Assembly: GCA_963720375.1 (NCBI GenBank)
Contig: CAVRFM010000004.1
Span: forward strand, 20,024 to 84,023
Direction: 5' to 3'
Origin: JAPLHP01 sp963720375
Lineage (GTDB): Bacteria; Chloroflexota; Dehalococcoidia; UBA2247; RBG-13-53-26
Length of the DNA stretch: 64,000 nucleotides
The notes under the pieces are model-generated. The model was given only the letters and a program-made list of their open reading frames with translations, ran no database searches and was not told the DNA's origin. Shown here piece by piece: positions 7,504-15,335 of this stretch (positions are counted from its first letter, which is position 1; every line of letters begins with the position of its first letter). The position numbers were made by a program, and so were the translations under genes.

Positions 7504-8319
7504 TTGATTCATATTGGCATAAACCCCAACATAGTCATCTTCGGGCGCTTCACTATCTACTGGCATGCCATCCTTATGGTCATAGCCATAGCCGTGGGTG
7601 TGCTGATCACTCTGCGTCTGGCGAAGAAGGCAGGATTCTCGCAAGAAGCCATCTTAACCGTCTGCTTTTGGGCCGTCATATTCGGCATCATTGGGGCGAG
7701 GGTTTCGTGGGCTCTGGATCCGGAAAACCTGAGCGCATGGAAGCACCCGACCGAGCTACTCGCTATTCAGAACGGTGGTCTAGGCTGGTATGGTGCGCTG
7801 ATTGGAGGCATTCTGGCGGTGGTCGTCTATTCCCAAATCAAGAAGTTCCCGCTGGCTCGCTTTGCTGATGCGGCTGCCCCAGCCATTATTCTGGGACTGG
7901 CCATCGGTAGGATTGGCTGAACCATAAACGGGGATTCCGTTGGAACCCCAACATCACTGCCCTGGGGCTTCGTCTATACCAATCCGAATTCCTTTGCGCC
8001 CCTGGGGATTGCAACGCACCCGTATCCGGTGTATGAGATTATTTGGGACCTAATGGTTTTCGGCCTGCTGTGGCGCTTGAAGGATAGAATCAAGCCGGAT
8101 GGCAGCCTCTTTCTGGTTATGATAGCAACGTATTCCTTTGGAAGATTCTTCCTCAGTTTCCTCAAGGACGAGGTGTCGGTGCTGGGGCCGTTGCACCAGT
8201 CACAGATTATATCCCTGGCTCTGTTTGTAATCGCTGTCGCTTTGCTTGCCTATCGCAAGGTAAGGCTGGTGAAACCGGAAACTGCTGCGAAGCCTAAAGA
8301 GGCGCTACCATTGTGCTGA
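7504..8319 (+). CDS. lgt: Prolipoprotein diacylglyceryl transferase with in-frame UGA
   Basis: Lgt transfers diacylglycerol from phosphatidylglycerol to the lipobox Cys of prolipoproteins in the cytoplasmic membrane. The reading frame starts at TTG 7504, with AGGAGG 4 bp upstream, and runs in one frame to 8319 (271 residues, normal length) except for TGA at 7918-7920. Both sides are canonical: WHAILM, GGLGWYGALIGG and LAIGRIG before it, NGD, LPWGFVY, HPYPVYE and FGRFF after it. The UGA occupies the position after GRIG where relatives often have Cys (or Asn). A bulged hairpin begins 10 nt after it. Options are selenocysteine, a nonsense mutation or a base-calling error. Other genes here stop at TGA, so the codon is not globally reassigned. 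Confidence 0.85.
7930..7949 (+). promoter_or_regulatory. Hairpin just after the lgt UGA, SECIS-like
   Basis: The RNA can fold as GGGG-A-UUCC-GUU-GGAA-CCCC: eight base pairs with one bulged A and a three-base loop that begins with G. The loop starts 18 nt after the UGA at 7918-7920. As I recall the bacterial SECIS model, the apical loop lies 16-37 nt from the UGA, is 3-14 nt long and has G among its first two bases, so this fits. It is also simply part of the coding sequence, and a chance hairpin is possible. Confidence 0.45.
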
Positions 8320-8506
8320 CTGCGGCGGCTATCTTCTTCCTTTGCTTCGTTTTCTCCCCGAAACGCAGATGGCATCAAACCTCAGCCGAGAGTTAGATGA
8401 TTGCCCTTGTTCATGTGGTGTCAAGGTAGCATACTGAGAAGGCCGGTATGAACGGTTAACGCCTGGTGGACTCTACTCGGCTGTCTCGAGTCAGTGGTAA
8501 GGTAAA

Positions 8507-9520
8507 TTACAATCCTTTATCCACCAGATATGAGACAAGGTCAGCCAGGCGGCAGGAATAGCCCCATTCGTTATCGTACCAGGCCAGCACCTTCACCATG
8601 TTGCCAGCAACGACCATGGTATTCTCGGCATCCACGATAGAGCTTGCTGTATTGCCCTTGAAATCGATGCTGACCAGCGGTTCTTCGCAATACTCCAGTA
8701 TACCCTTCAGGTTGGTTTCAGCAGCTTTCTTGAATGCCTGGTTCACCTCTGCTGCAGTGACCTCTTTGCCCAGATCAGCTACGAAATCGCAGAGGGACAC
8801 GGTGGTGACCGGAACTCTGAAGGCAACCCCATGGATCTTACCCTTGAGTTCGGGAAGGACCAGGGTTACAGCCTTGGCGGCGCCAGTGGTGGTGGGGATG
8901 ATGTTCATAGCCGCTGCCCGGGCGCGGCGCAAGTCTTTATGCACCGTATCGAGGATCCTCTGGTCGTTGGTGTAAGCATGGATGGTAGACATCAGTCCTT
9001 TACTCACGCCAAAATTCTGATGCAGTACCTTGACCACCGGAGCGATGCAGTTGGTAGTGCATGAGGCATTGGAAATGATGCGGTGCTTGGCGGGATCATA
9101 TTTCCCCTCATTAACGCCCAGGACAATGGTGATATCCTCGTCTTTTGCAGGAGCGGAGATGATTACCTTCTTTGCACCGCCCTGGAAGTGGGCTGATGCC
9201 TTTGCACCATCAGTAAATAGCCCGGTGGATTCGATTACAATCTCCACTCCATATTTGTTCCACTCGATCCTGCCGGGGTCTCGTTCAGCCAGGACCTTGG
9301 TTGCCTTGCCATCAACGATGATAGAGTCGTTGGTGGCCTCTACTTTGCCTGGATAAATGCCATAGTTGCTATCGTACTTGAGGAGGTGGGCATTGCTTTT
9401 GGCATCAGTGAGGTCGTTGACAACAGCCACCTCCAGTTTCTTAGGATAGCGTTCCTTGATAGCTTTGAAGGCCAACCTCCCAATGCGACCAAAACCGTTA
9501 ATGCCAATCTTGGTTGCCAT
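8507..9520 (-). CDS. gap: Type I glyceraldehyde-3-phosphate dehydrogenase
   Basis: A 337-aa GAPDH, catalysing phosphorylation and oxidation of glyceraldehyde 3-phosphate in glycolysis or its reversal. The NAD-binding start is MATKIGINGFGRIGR. The catalytic motif NASCTTNC places the active Cys at residue 154. The C-terminal WYDNEWGYSCR is canonical. Length is typical. An AAGGGAGGAAGG ribosome site sits just before the ATG. The enolase operon starts about 2.7 kb further on the same strand, so glycolytic genes are loosely grouped. Confidence 0.96.
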   Translation of the reverse strand: MATKIGINGFGRIGRLAFKAIKERYPKKLEVAVVNDLTDAKSNAHLLKYDSNYGIYPGKVEATNDSIIVDGKATKVLAERDPGRIEWNKYGVEIVIESTGLFTDGAKASAHFQGGAKKVIISAPAKDEDITIVLGVNEGKYDPAKHRIISNASCTTNCIAPVVKVLHQNFGVSKGLMSTIHAYTNDQRILDTVHKDLRRARAAAMNIIPTTTGAAKAVTLVLPELKGKIHGVAFRVPVTTVSLCDFVADLGKEVTAAEVNQAFKKAAETNLKGILEYCEEPLVSIDFKGNTASSIVDAENTMVVAGNMVKVLAWYDNEWGYSCRLADLVSYLVDKGL

Positions 9521-9622
9521 TTGCCTTCCTCCCTTCTTGCTTTGCTACGTATACCAGCAGCCTAAGGCTTCCGGTATACGCAGCGTACTCAAGTGTCTGT
9601 ATTATTCTATTTGTCAGAAGAC

Positions 9623-9718
9623 CTATTTATGCCGTCTCGCCCAAGCGGTCTTCTTCATCATCTTCTTGTGCTTGTGTTTGGCCATTTTCTTCTGGCGCCA
9701 CTTACGAACAGAGCCCAT
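9623..9718 (-). CDS. bS22-like / AURKAIP1-COX24 domain small basic protein (31 aa)
   Basis: ATG at 9718-9716 to TAG at 9625-9623 encodes 31 residues, MGSVRKWRQKKMAKHKHKKM followed by MKKTAWARRHK. More than half are Lys, Arg or His. This is the pattern of the AURKAIP1/COX24 family (MGSV, KKM, KKKH/HKHKK, KTRW-like end), which includes the mycobacterial ribosomal protein bS22. It should bind rRNA in the 30S subunit. An AAAGG site lies upstream. Such genes are easily missed because of size. Confidence 0.8.
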   Translation of the reverse strand: MGSVRKWRQKKMAKHKHKKMMKKTAWARRHK

Positions 9719-9907
9719 ACATATTACCTTTCATAGAATCACCTACCTTGTTCAGCAGTCCTTGGCTGTGACTAAGCATATCAATGAATACTTCATGGAA
9801 TATGATATCACCAATGGCTTGTTGGCAGAAAGCCTGAGCACAATGTAGCACTCTATCCATGGAGTACCTCTAGATGGCGATGGTGGTATTGGTCATGCCA
9901 GTAAGTT

Positions 9908-10912
9908 TCACTGGACCCCCGGGGTTCTATAGAGGATGGTGCCATTCTTGTGGACTCTTTCTGCCTTTCCCTCGGCGCACAGCGGTTCCAGGTGGGCCAG
10001 AGCTGACATTACCGCCAGGCGTTTATCGAGAGGGAGCAGTTCCTCAAAAGACATGGTGAGGCCATTGACAATCCAGGGGATTTGAAGGGAAATATCATAG
10101 GCTGTCTTGGGTCCTTCTTTCAAGACATTGGTGATGGCTGCCCTTCTTTCTTCATGGTGATGGAGCAATTCCTTAATTCTCTGCCTTATACCGGTGAAGA
10201 CATACTCGTGTGCCGGGAGGACAAGGTCGACATCCAATGTTTCGATGGTTCTCAGTGAGCGGAGGTAGTGGCTGAGGGGGTCAGGCCCTGACTGCGGGTG
10301 TAAGCTGATATTAGGGAATGTAGCAGGTAGTATATGGTCTCCTGATAGTAATATCTTCTTTGCCCTGTCGTAGAGGCAGACGTGCCCTGGGGAATGTCCT
10401 GGTGTCCAGATCACTTCGAAGTCGAAGCGGCCTTGATGAATTATTTCGCCACCATTCAGCGTTATCTCGGGAGACATAGGCATGACAAATTGCCTTACTC
10501 CCATTGATGCCTTTTGAAGGCGGGGCAGCTCTGCTTCCGGCACTCCATTCAGACGAAGCAGGCTGGCTGTTTCGTCGAGTAGGTTGTCCGTGTTGACATA
10601 TCGGGAGTCAATGAAATCCCTTTCCACCCGGTGGAGGGCCACCTTTGCCTTTGACAGTTCTACCAGCCGTCCTGCCAGGCCGTAGTGGTCAGGGTGAAAA
10701 TGGGTGATGATGATCTGGGTAATCTTATCAAAACCAACCCCGATCTCAGCCAGTTGTTTTTCCATAGCAGCAAATGCTTGCCTGGTATTCCAGCCGGTGT
10801 CCACCAGAAGCCAGCCCTGGTCTCCCTGTATGAGATAGGCATTGACTGCCAACTGGTCGCTGAGCAGGAGAATCGGTAGTTTCAGCTGATGGATACCCGG
10901 CACTATCTCCAT
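9908..10912 (-). CDS. MBL-fold hydrolase, glyoxalase II/LACTB2-like
   Basis: A 334-aa metallo-beta-lactamase-fold protein. The zinc motif THFHPDHYGLAG is near residue 90, the GHSPGHVCLYD histidine near 175, and GDHILP carries the bridging Asp. The region after about 250 is helical and resembles the C-terminal winged-helix extension of LACTB2-type enzymes. Substrate is unknown; thioesterase or nuclease activities are possible in this group. Its ATG shares one base with the enolase stop (TAATG), so it is translated from the enolase message. Confidence 0.85.
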   Translation of the reverse strand: MEIVPGIHQLKLPILLLSDQLAVNAYLIQGDQGWLLVDTGWNTRQAFAAMEKQLAEIGVGFDKITQIIITHFHPDHYGLAGRLVELSKAKVALHRVERDFIDSRYVNTDNLLDETASLLRLNGVPEAELPRLQKASMGVRQFVMPMSPEITLNGGEIIHQGRFDFEVIWTPGHSPGHVCLYDRAKKILLSGDHILPATFPNISLHPQSGPDPLSHYLRSLRTIETLDVDLVLPAHEYVFTGIRQRIKELLHHHEERRAAITNVLKEGPKTAYDISLQIPWIVNGLTMSFEELLPLDKRLAVMSALAHLEPLCAEGKAERVHKNGTILYRTPGVQ

Positions 10913-12216
10913 TAATTCTTCCTCAGGCTATAAAATGCCTGCCCTCCAGCGTAGTGGCCCTTCGAGCCCAATTCCTCCTCGATTCTGAGCAGGCGGTTGT
11001 ACTTGCAATTCCGCTCTGAGCGGCAGGGCGCGCCAGCCTTGATCATGCCGGTGTTCATGGCTACAGCAAGGTCGGCGATAGTGGTGTCCTCGGTCTCACC
11101 GGAGCGGTGGCTGACCACGGCTGTCCAGCCTGCTTGCCGTGCTTTCTCAATAACCCTGATCGTTTCCGTCAGTGTACCCGCCTGGTTGGGTTTGATGAGG
11201 ATTGAATTGGAGGATCGTTCAGCGATGCCGCGGGCCAGACGCTGAGCATTGGTGACATAGAGGTCATCGCCCACAAGCTGCACGTTCTTCCCCAATTTCT
11301 CTGTAAGCAGTTGCCATCCTTCCCAGTCATCCTCAGCCATGCCGTCCTCAATGCTGATAATGGGGTAACTTGACACCCAGTCAGCGTAATAGTTCACCAT
11401 CTCCTGGCTGCTGAAGGAGGCTCCCTCTTTGGCGAGGACATATTTACCCTGGTCGTAGAATGTGCTTGCTGCGGGGTCCAGAGCGATGAGACAATCTGTG
11501 CCGGGCCGATAACCTGCCTTTTCAATGGCTTTCAGGATCAGCTCCACTGCTTCTCTGTTTGACTTCAGGGAAGGCGCAAATCCTCCTTCATCACCCACAT
11601 TGGTGTTTAGTCCCTTTTCCCTTAGAACCAGTCGCAGGGAATGGTAGACTTCACTGCCCATTCGAAGGGCATGGGCGAAGCTCTTTGCCCCGCTGGGCAT
11701 GACCATGAATTCCTGGAGATCAGTTGAGTCCTGGGCGTGTTTGCCCCCGTTGAGGATGTTCATCATGGGCACAGGCAGGGTGCAAGCAGCCGCACCACCA
11801 AGGTGACGATAGAGAGGGATGCCCGAAGAGTTTGCGGCAGCATGGGCAATAGCTAATGATGCTCCTAAAATCGCGTTGGCACCCAGTCTGGACTTATCAG
11901 GAGTGCCATCGAGCTCTATCATCTTTTGGTCAATGACAGCCTGATCCAGCGCAGACATGCCTATCACGATCCCACTGATATCATGGTTGACGTGTTTCAC
12001 TGCCTGGAGTACTCCTAAGCCATGAAACCTCTTCTTATCTCCGTCACGGAGCTCCACTGCCTCGTGGCTTCCGGTGCTTGCTCCTGAGGGGACAGAGGCA
12101 CGTCCTAGGGTGCCATTATGCAACGTTACTTCAACTTCGACCGTGGGATTGCCTCTGGAATCGAGGATTTCCCGCGCCCTGATGCTCTCAATAGCGTCTG
12201 CGTTCGTCTTCATCAT
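10912..12216 (-). CDS. eno: Enolase
   Basis: A 434-aa phosphopyruvate hydratase, interconverting 2-phosphoglycerate and phosphoenolpyruvate. The N-terminal IRAREILDSRGNPTVEVEV, metal-site segments (ALDPAAS, SIEDGMAEDDW, LVGDDL) and the signature ILIKPNQAGTLTET are all intact, and C-terminal residues including SHRSGETED are conserved. The start overlaps the preceding gene's stop by 4 bp (ATGA) and the stop overlaps the next gene's start by one base. A three-gene operon is clear. Confidence 0.97.
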   Translation of the reverse strand: MMKTNADAIESIRAREILDSRGNPTVEVEVTLHNGTLGRASVPSGASTGSHEAVELRDGDKKRFHGLGVLQAVKHVNHDISGIVIGMSALDQAVIDQKMIELDGTPDKSRLGANAILGASLAIAHAAANSSGIPLYRHLGGAAACTLPVPMMNILNGGKHAQDSTDLQEFMVMPSGAKSFAHALRMGSEVYHSLRLVLREKGLNTNVGDEGGFAPSLKSNREAVELILKAIEKAGYRPGTDCLIALDPAASTFYDQGKYVLAKEGASFSSQEMVNYYADWVSSYPIISIEDGMAEDDWEGWQLLTEKLGKNVQLVGDDLYVTNAQRLARGIAERSSNSILIKPNQAGTLTETIRVIEKARQAGWTAVVSHRSGETEDTTIADLAVAMNTGMIKAGAPCRSERNCKYNRLLRIEEELGSKGHYAGGQAFYSLRKN

Positions 12217-12701
12217 TTCCGTTTCTTATTCCTGGATCTGGCAGCATCAACAGCTTTTTCCACTGCCTCCTCGGCATTCTGAGCCGGAATCAGAGCATCA
12301 TCCATCTGCCCGTGCAGAGACAGTGACCATGTATCTAATCCTACCACGGGAATGCCACCCTGGAGGGCAAAAGCAATCTCAGATAAGGTACCATAGCTGC
12401 CGTCTATGGCGATTATTGCCTGGGCTGACTTGACCACAATGGCGTTACGCGCATACCCCATGCCGGTGACTATGGGGACATCTACATAAGCATTAGCTGC
12501 ATGGCGATCATCCCCTGGCAGTATGCCTATGGTTAACCCTCCCGCCGATCTGGCTCCCTTACAGGCTGCCTCCATCACCCCGCCCAATCCGCCGCATATC
12601 AGTGCAACCCCCTGCTCGGCTAATCTCTGTCCCACTTCTTCTGCGAGACATGCCTGCTCAGCGGAACACTCACTACCACCGACAACAGCGATGAATATGA
12701 T
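12213..12701 (-). CDS. TIGR00725-type LOG-like nucleotide-binding protein
   Basis: A Rossmann-fold protein related to LOG / lysine-decarboxylase-like proteins (TIGR00725). The nucleotide-loop sequence VVGGSECS is at the N-terminus. ICGGLGGVMEAACKGA and IDGSYGTLSEIAFAL are later core motifs. The only conventional start, GTG 12635, would delete the first strand and GGS loop. In frame upstream there is TAGGAG at 12716-12711 and then ATC (12701) and ATA (12698), but no ATG, GTG or TTG before a stop. The coordinate given uses ATC. Function of the family is uncertain. It overlaps enolase by 4 bp. Confidence 0.7.
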   Translation of the reverse strand: MIFIAVVGGSECSAEQACLAEEVGQRLAEQGVALICGGLGGVMEAACKGARSAGGLTIGILPGDDRHAANAYVDVPIVTGMGYARNAIVVKSAQAIIAIDGSYGTLSEIAFALQGGIPVVGLDTWSLSLHGQMDDALIPAQNAEEAVEKAVDAARSRNKKRK

Positions 12702-12882
12702 AAGAGATATCTCCTAAAAGTGAAAATAGTTCGGACTGGCCGAACTTCGATGGGGGAATTATAGCATCTCGTTCCCAGCTTTAACAACAGAAGCGAAGGA
12801 TCATTGCTCTCTGCCTGTGATTGGTGGCGGCTTGTTGCCTCTTGTTGACACTGCTAATCTACGTGACTACCATTAAGCCATT

Positions 12883-13377
12883 GTGGACACGGGGAATCAT
12901 GAACTTAACAGAAAGCAACGGGGACTTCCGGCGCGTCTCTTTGCCGCAGTGACCGGACCGACTGGCTTAGGCCGGTTCGTCAGGTTCGGCTTGGTGGGCC
13001 TGAGCGGGGTCCTGGTGGATATGCCCATATTCTGGGCTCTGAGCAGTGTAGCTCACATGCGTGATCTCATAGCCATACTCCCTGCCTATGCCGCCGCCAC
13101 TATCTGGAACTTCACGTTCAATGATATATGGACCTTCCGCGACAGGCGCGAGAAGACACTGCCAGCCACTCTGATACGTGCTGGCAAGTTTGGTCTGGTG
13201 AGCTTGCTGCCCTTGGCCTACAGGTTGGCGGCATACTACCTGCTGACACGGGTCTCGGATGTCGGAAGGCTGCTGGCCTATGCGATTGCCATTGTGGTGG
13301 GCATGTTGTGGAATTTCGGCATTAACTTCCTGTGGACGTGGAGGAAACGCAGCCAGCAGATTGAGTCAGAGAACTGA
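12883..13377 (+). CDS. GtrA-like membrane protein
   Basis: A 164-aa protein with four predicted transmembrane helices matching the GtrA family. FVRFGLVGLSGVLVDMPIFW starts the first helix, and WNFTFNDIWTFRDR and MLWNFGINFLWTWRKR are the paired loop motifs. Such proteins are thought to help translocate lipid-linked sugars such as undecaprenyl-phosphate-glucose for cell-surface glycosylation. It stands alone between two minus-strand operons and its last 12 bp overlap the convergent AMMECR1 gene. The start is GTG 12883 with a weak ribosome site, so the true start is uncertain. Confidence 0.85.
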   Translation: MDTGNHELNRKQRGLPARLFAAVTGPTGLGRFVRFGLVGLSGVLVDMPIFWALSSVAHMRDLIAILPAYAAATIWNFTFNDIWTFRDRREKTLPATLIRAGKFGLVSLLPLAYRLAAYYLLTRVSDVGRLLAYAIAIVVGMLWNFGINFLWTWRKRSQQIESEN

Positions 13378-13908
13378 GTATCTTTTGACCTGGAAGCGGT
13401 AGAGCTTTACGGGCTCTTGGGGCAGGATCCCTGCTTTGTGGCGGCAGATGTCGATCTGGTATTCTGCAGTATCGACGCCTTCAAGATCGGGAAGCAGCAG
13501 TCCTCTCCGCCTCCCACTCTCCACGATGACCCCGTATCTCTTCGGGTCAAGCTGGTCTATGCTCTCCACCGGCTCTGGCTTAGTGAGGACATCTACGCTG
13601 TAGCTCAGATGAGGAAGTTCGGCTGGTGTCACCGGAGGGAAACGAGGGTCCCGTGTGGCTGAGCTGACGGCATTGTTCATAATCTCCTCAGCCACATTTG
13701 ATTGAGTGGGTTCAAATGTGCCGATGCAGCCTCGCAGTTCCCCGAATTTTTTTATGGAAACGAATACGCCTGCCCGTTCCTTCATCTCAGTCGTCAGCGC
13801 TGTTGGTTTTGTGACATAACCCCCCTTGACATAACTTTCCACGGTTTCCTTGGCCAGGCGGGTCAGTGGGTGCAATCGTTTTGTTGTTTCGTTGCTATTG
13901 GGGTCCAT
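13366..13908 (-). CDS. amrA: AmmeMemoRadiSam system protein A (AMMECR1 domain)
   Basis: A 180-aa AMMECR1-domain protein. Diagnostic blocks are GVFVSIKKFGELRGCIGTFEPT, NNAVSSATRDPRFPPVTPAEL and GLLLPDLEGVDT, with QIDICRHKAGI near the end (the longer motifs are runs of family-typical residues). It forms the AmmeMemoRadiSam group with the radical SAM gene immediately upstream (adjacent, no gap). The third partner, Memo (system protein B), is not in this window. The biochemical role of the group is not settled; recent work links it to radical chemistry on proteins or small molecules. Confidence 0.9.
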   Translation of the reverse strand: MDPNSNETTKRLHPLTRLAKETVESYVKGGYVTKPTALTTEMKERAGVFVSIKKFGELRGCIGTFEPTQSNVAEEIMNNAVSSATRDPRFPPVTPAELPHLSYSVDVLTKPEPVESIDQLDPKRYGVIVESGRRRGLLLPDLEGVDTAEYQIDICRHKAGILPQEPVKLYRFQVKRYSVL

Positions 13909-14952
13909 CTAGGCGCACCTTTCAACTATTCTTGATCTTATGTTCAAGTCGGCACCGCAAGACTGACACTTGGAATCACTAAGGCCCAACAGTTGGACCT
14001 GGTAGCCCCAACGCTTTATAGCGATTTTACCACAGGAGTAGCAGATGGTGTTCTCGCCAGGGTGGCCAGGGATATTGCCAGCATAAACAAAGCGCAGTCC
14101 GGCTTCGCGCCCAATAGCCAGAGCCCGCTCCAGGGTGGCTGTAGGGGTCGGTGACAGGTGTTTCATCAAATGGTGCGGGTAGAAACGGGTGACATGCCAG
14201 GGAGTCAGTTCGCCCAGCTCAGCCACAATCCAGGAGGCTATCGCCTTTAGTTGCTCCTCATCATCGTTCATAGTGGGGATGAGGTTGGTCACTACCTCCA
14301 CATGCATGCACCACTTTTCCTTAGCGCGCTTGGCAACCTCAAGTATACCTCGCCATTTAGCTACCTTGGCCAGGTTCCGGTAAAAAGCGTCGGAGAAGCC
14401 CTTTATATCCACCCGCCAGGCATCGAGGAAAGGGCCTATGGTGTCCAGGGCCTCTGCAGTGAGAAAGCCGTTGGTCACATAAACCGTGTAGAGCTTATTC
14501 TGCCTGGCCAGCCTGGCTGAATCCAGGGTGTACTCGAACCAGATGGCCGGCTCATTATAGGTCCAGGCAATGCCGGCACAACCATTTCGCTTAGTCGCCT
14601 CTATAGCGGCCTCGGGAGAGATGATTTGAGAGCCAGCGGGTAGTTCCTCTACACAGGCTATCTGCCAGTTCTGGCAGTCCTGACAGTGGAAGTTACACCC
14701 CCAGCCACCCAGCGAGAAAACCTGACTGCCGGGGAAAAAGTGAAAGAGAGGTTTCTTTTCGATGGGATCGACAGCCGCTGAAGACACTATGGCATAGTTC
14801 AGGGTGTAAAGCTTTCCCTCTTTATTGTGACGTACTTTACATAAACCTAACTTGTCGGGATTGATAACGCATTCCCATTGACAGACATGGCAGCGCACCC
14901 GCGAGTTGGGGAGTTGTTCATAGAGCATGGCCTCTCGCAGGTTCTGTTTCAT
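13909..14952 (-). CDS. amrS: AmmeMemoRadiSam radical SAM enzyme
   Basis: A 347-aa radical SAM protein related to pyruvate formate-lyase activases (COG1180). The [4Fe-4S]-SAM motif is CNFHCQDC (C-x3-C-x2-C), after GGWG. Extra metal-binding knuckles flank the barrel: CHVCQWEC at the N-terminus and CYSCGKIAIKRWG plus CQSCG at the C-terminus, as in other AmrS proteins. ITSPEAA-like and WTYNEPAIWFEY segments are typical. It abuts the AMMECR1 gene and is 12 bp after rsfS, within one minus-strand operon. Confidence 0.92.
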   Translation of the reverse strand: MKQNLREAMLYEQLPNSRVRCHVCQWECVINPDKLGLCKVRHNKEGKLYTLNYAIVSSAAVDPIEKKPLFHFFPGSQVFSLGGWGCNFHCQDCQNWQIACVEELPAGSQIISPEAAIEATKRNGCAGIAWTYNEPAIWFEYTLDSARLARQNKLYTVYVTNGFLTAEALDTIGPFLDAWRVDIKGFSDAFYRNLAKVAKWRGILEVAKRAKEKWCMHVEVVTNLIPTMNDDEEQLKAIASWIVAELGELTPWHVTRFYPHHLMKHLSPTPTATLERALAIGREAGLRFVYAGNIPGHPGENTICYSCGKIAIKRWGYQVQLLGLSDSKCQSCGADLNIRSRIVERCA

Positions 14953-14964
14953 TGTCTGAGCCTA

Positions 14965-15309
14965 TCAGATCATCTTGACTATGACAGGGGCCTCGCCCCA
15001 CAGACTCTCCAGTTGGTAGTATTCCCTCTCGAATGGGGTGAATATATGGACAATGATATTCCCCACGTCCAGCAATACCCATCCAGAGCTGGCTGTCCCC
15101 TCGTAGTGGTAGAGGTTAACAGATTCCTTTCTTAATGCCTCGTCAATGGCTTCATGGATAGCCTCGATCTGCCGGTCATTGTCCGCGCTGCAGATAACGA
15201 AGTAATCAGCAAAGGAGCAGACCTTTCTGATATCCAGCAGCACTACGTCCGAGGCCTGCTTATCTGCAGCTATTTCGACAATCTTCTTAGCCAGTTCTAC
15301 AGCTTCCAA
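14965..15309 (-). CDS. rsfS: Ribosome silencing factor RsfS
   Basis: A 114-aa RsfS/Iojap protein. It binds uL14 on the large subunit and blocks subunit joining in slow growth. The conserved LDIRKVCSFADYFVICSADN, GWVLLDVGNIIVHIFTPFERE and YYQLESLWGEAP blocks are complete. The start is TTG 15309 with AAGG upstream. It lies 26 bp after the NAD salvage gene. In many bacteria rsfS sits beside nadD, so the link to NAD metabolism here is a familiar type of neighbourhood. Confidence 0.93.
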   Translation of the reverse strand: MEAVELAKKIVEIAADKQASDVVLLDIRKVCSFADYFVICSADNDRQIEAIHEAIDEALRKESVNLYHYEGTASSGWVLLDVGNIIVHIFTPFEREYYQLESLWGEAPVIVKMI

Positions 15310-15335
15310 GGGTACCTTACTTACGTTTCAACTCC

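Noticed and set aside
7918..7920. Genome-wide reassignment of UGA
   Set aside because: Many well-defined genes here (for example the MBL gene at 107 and the thioredoxin lipoprotein) end at TGA at the expected family length.
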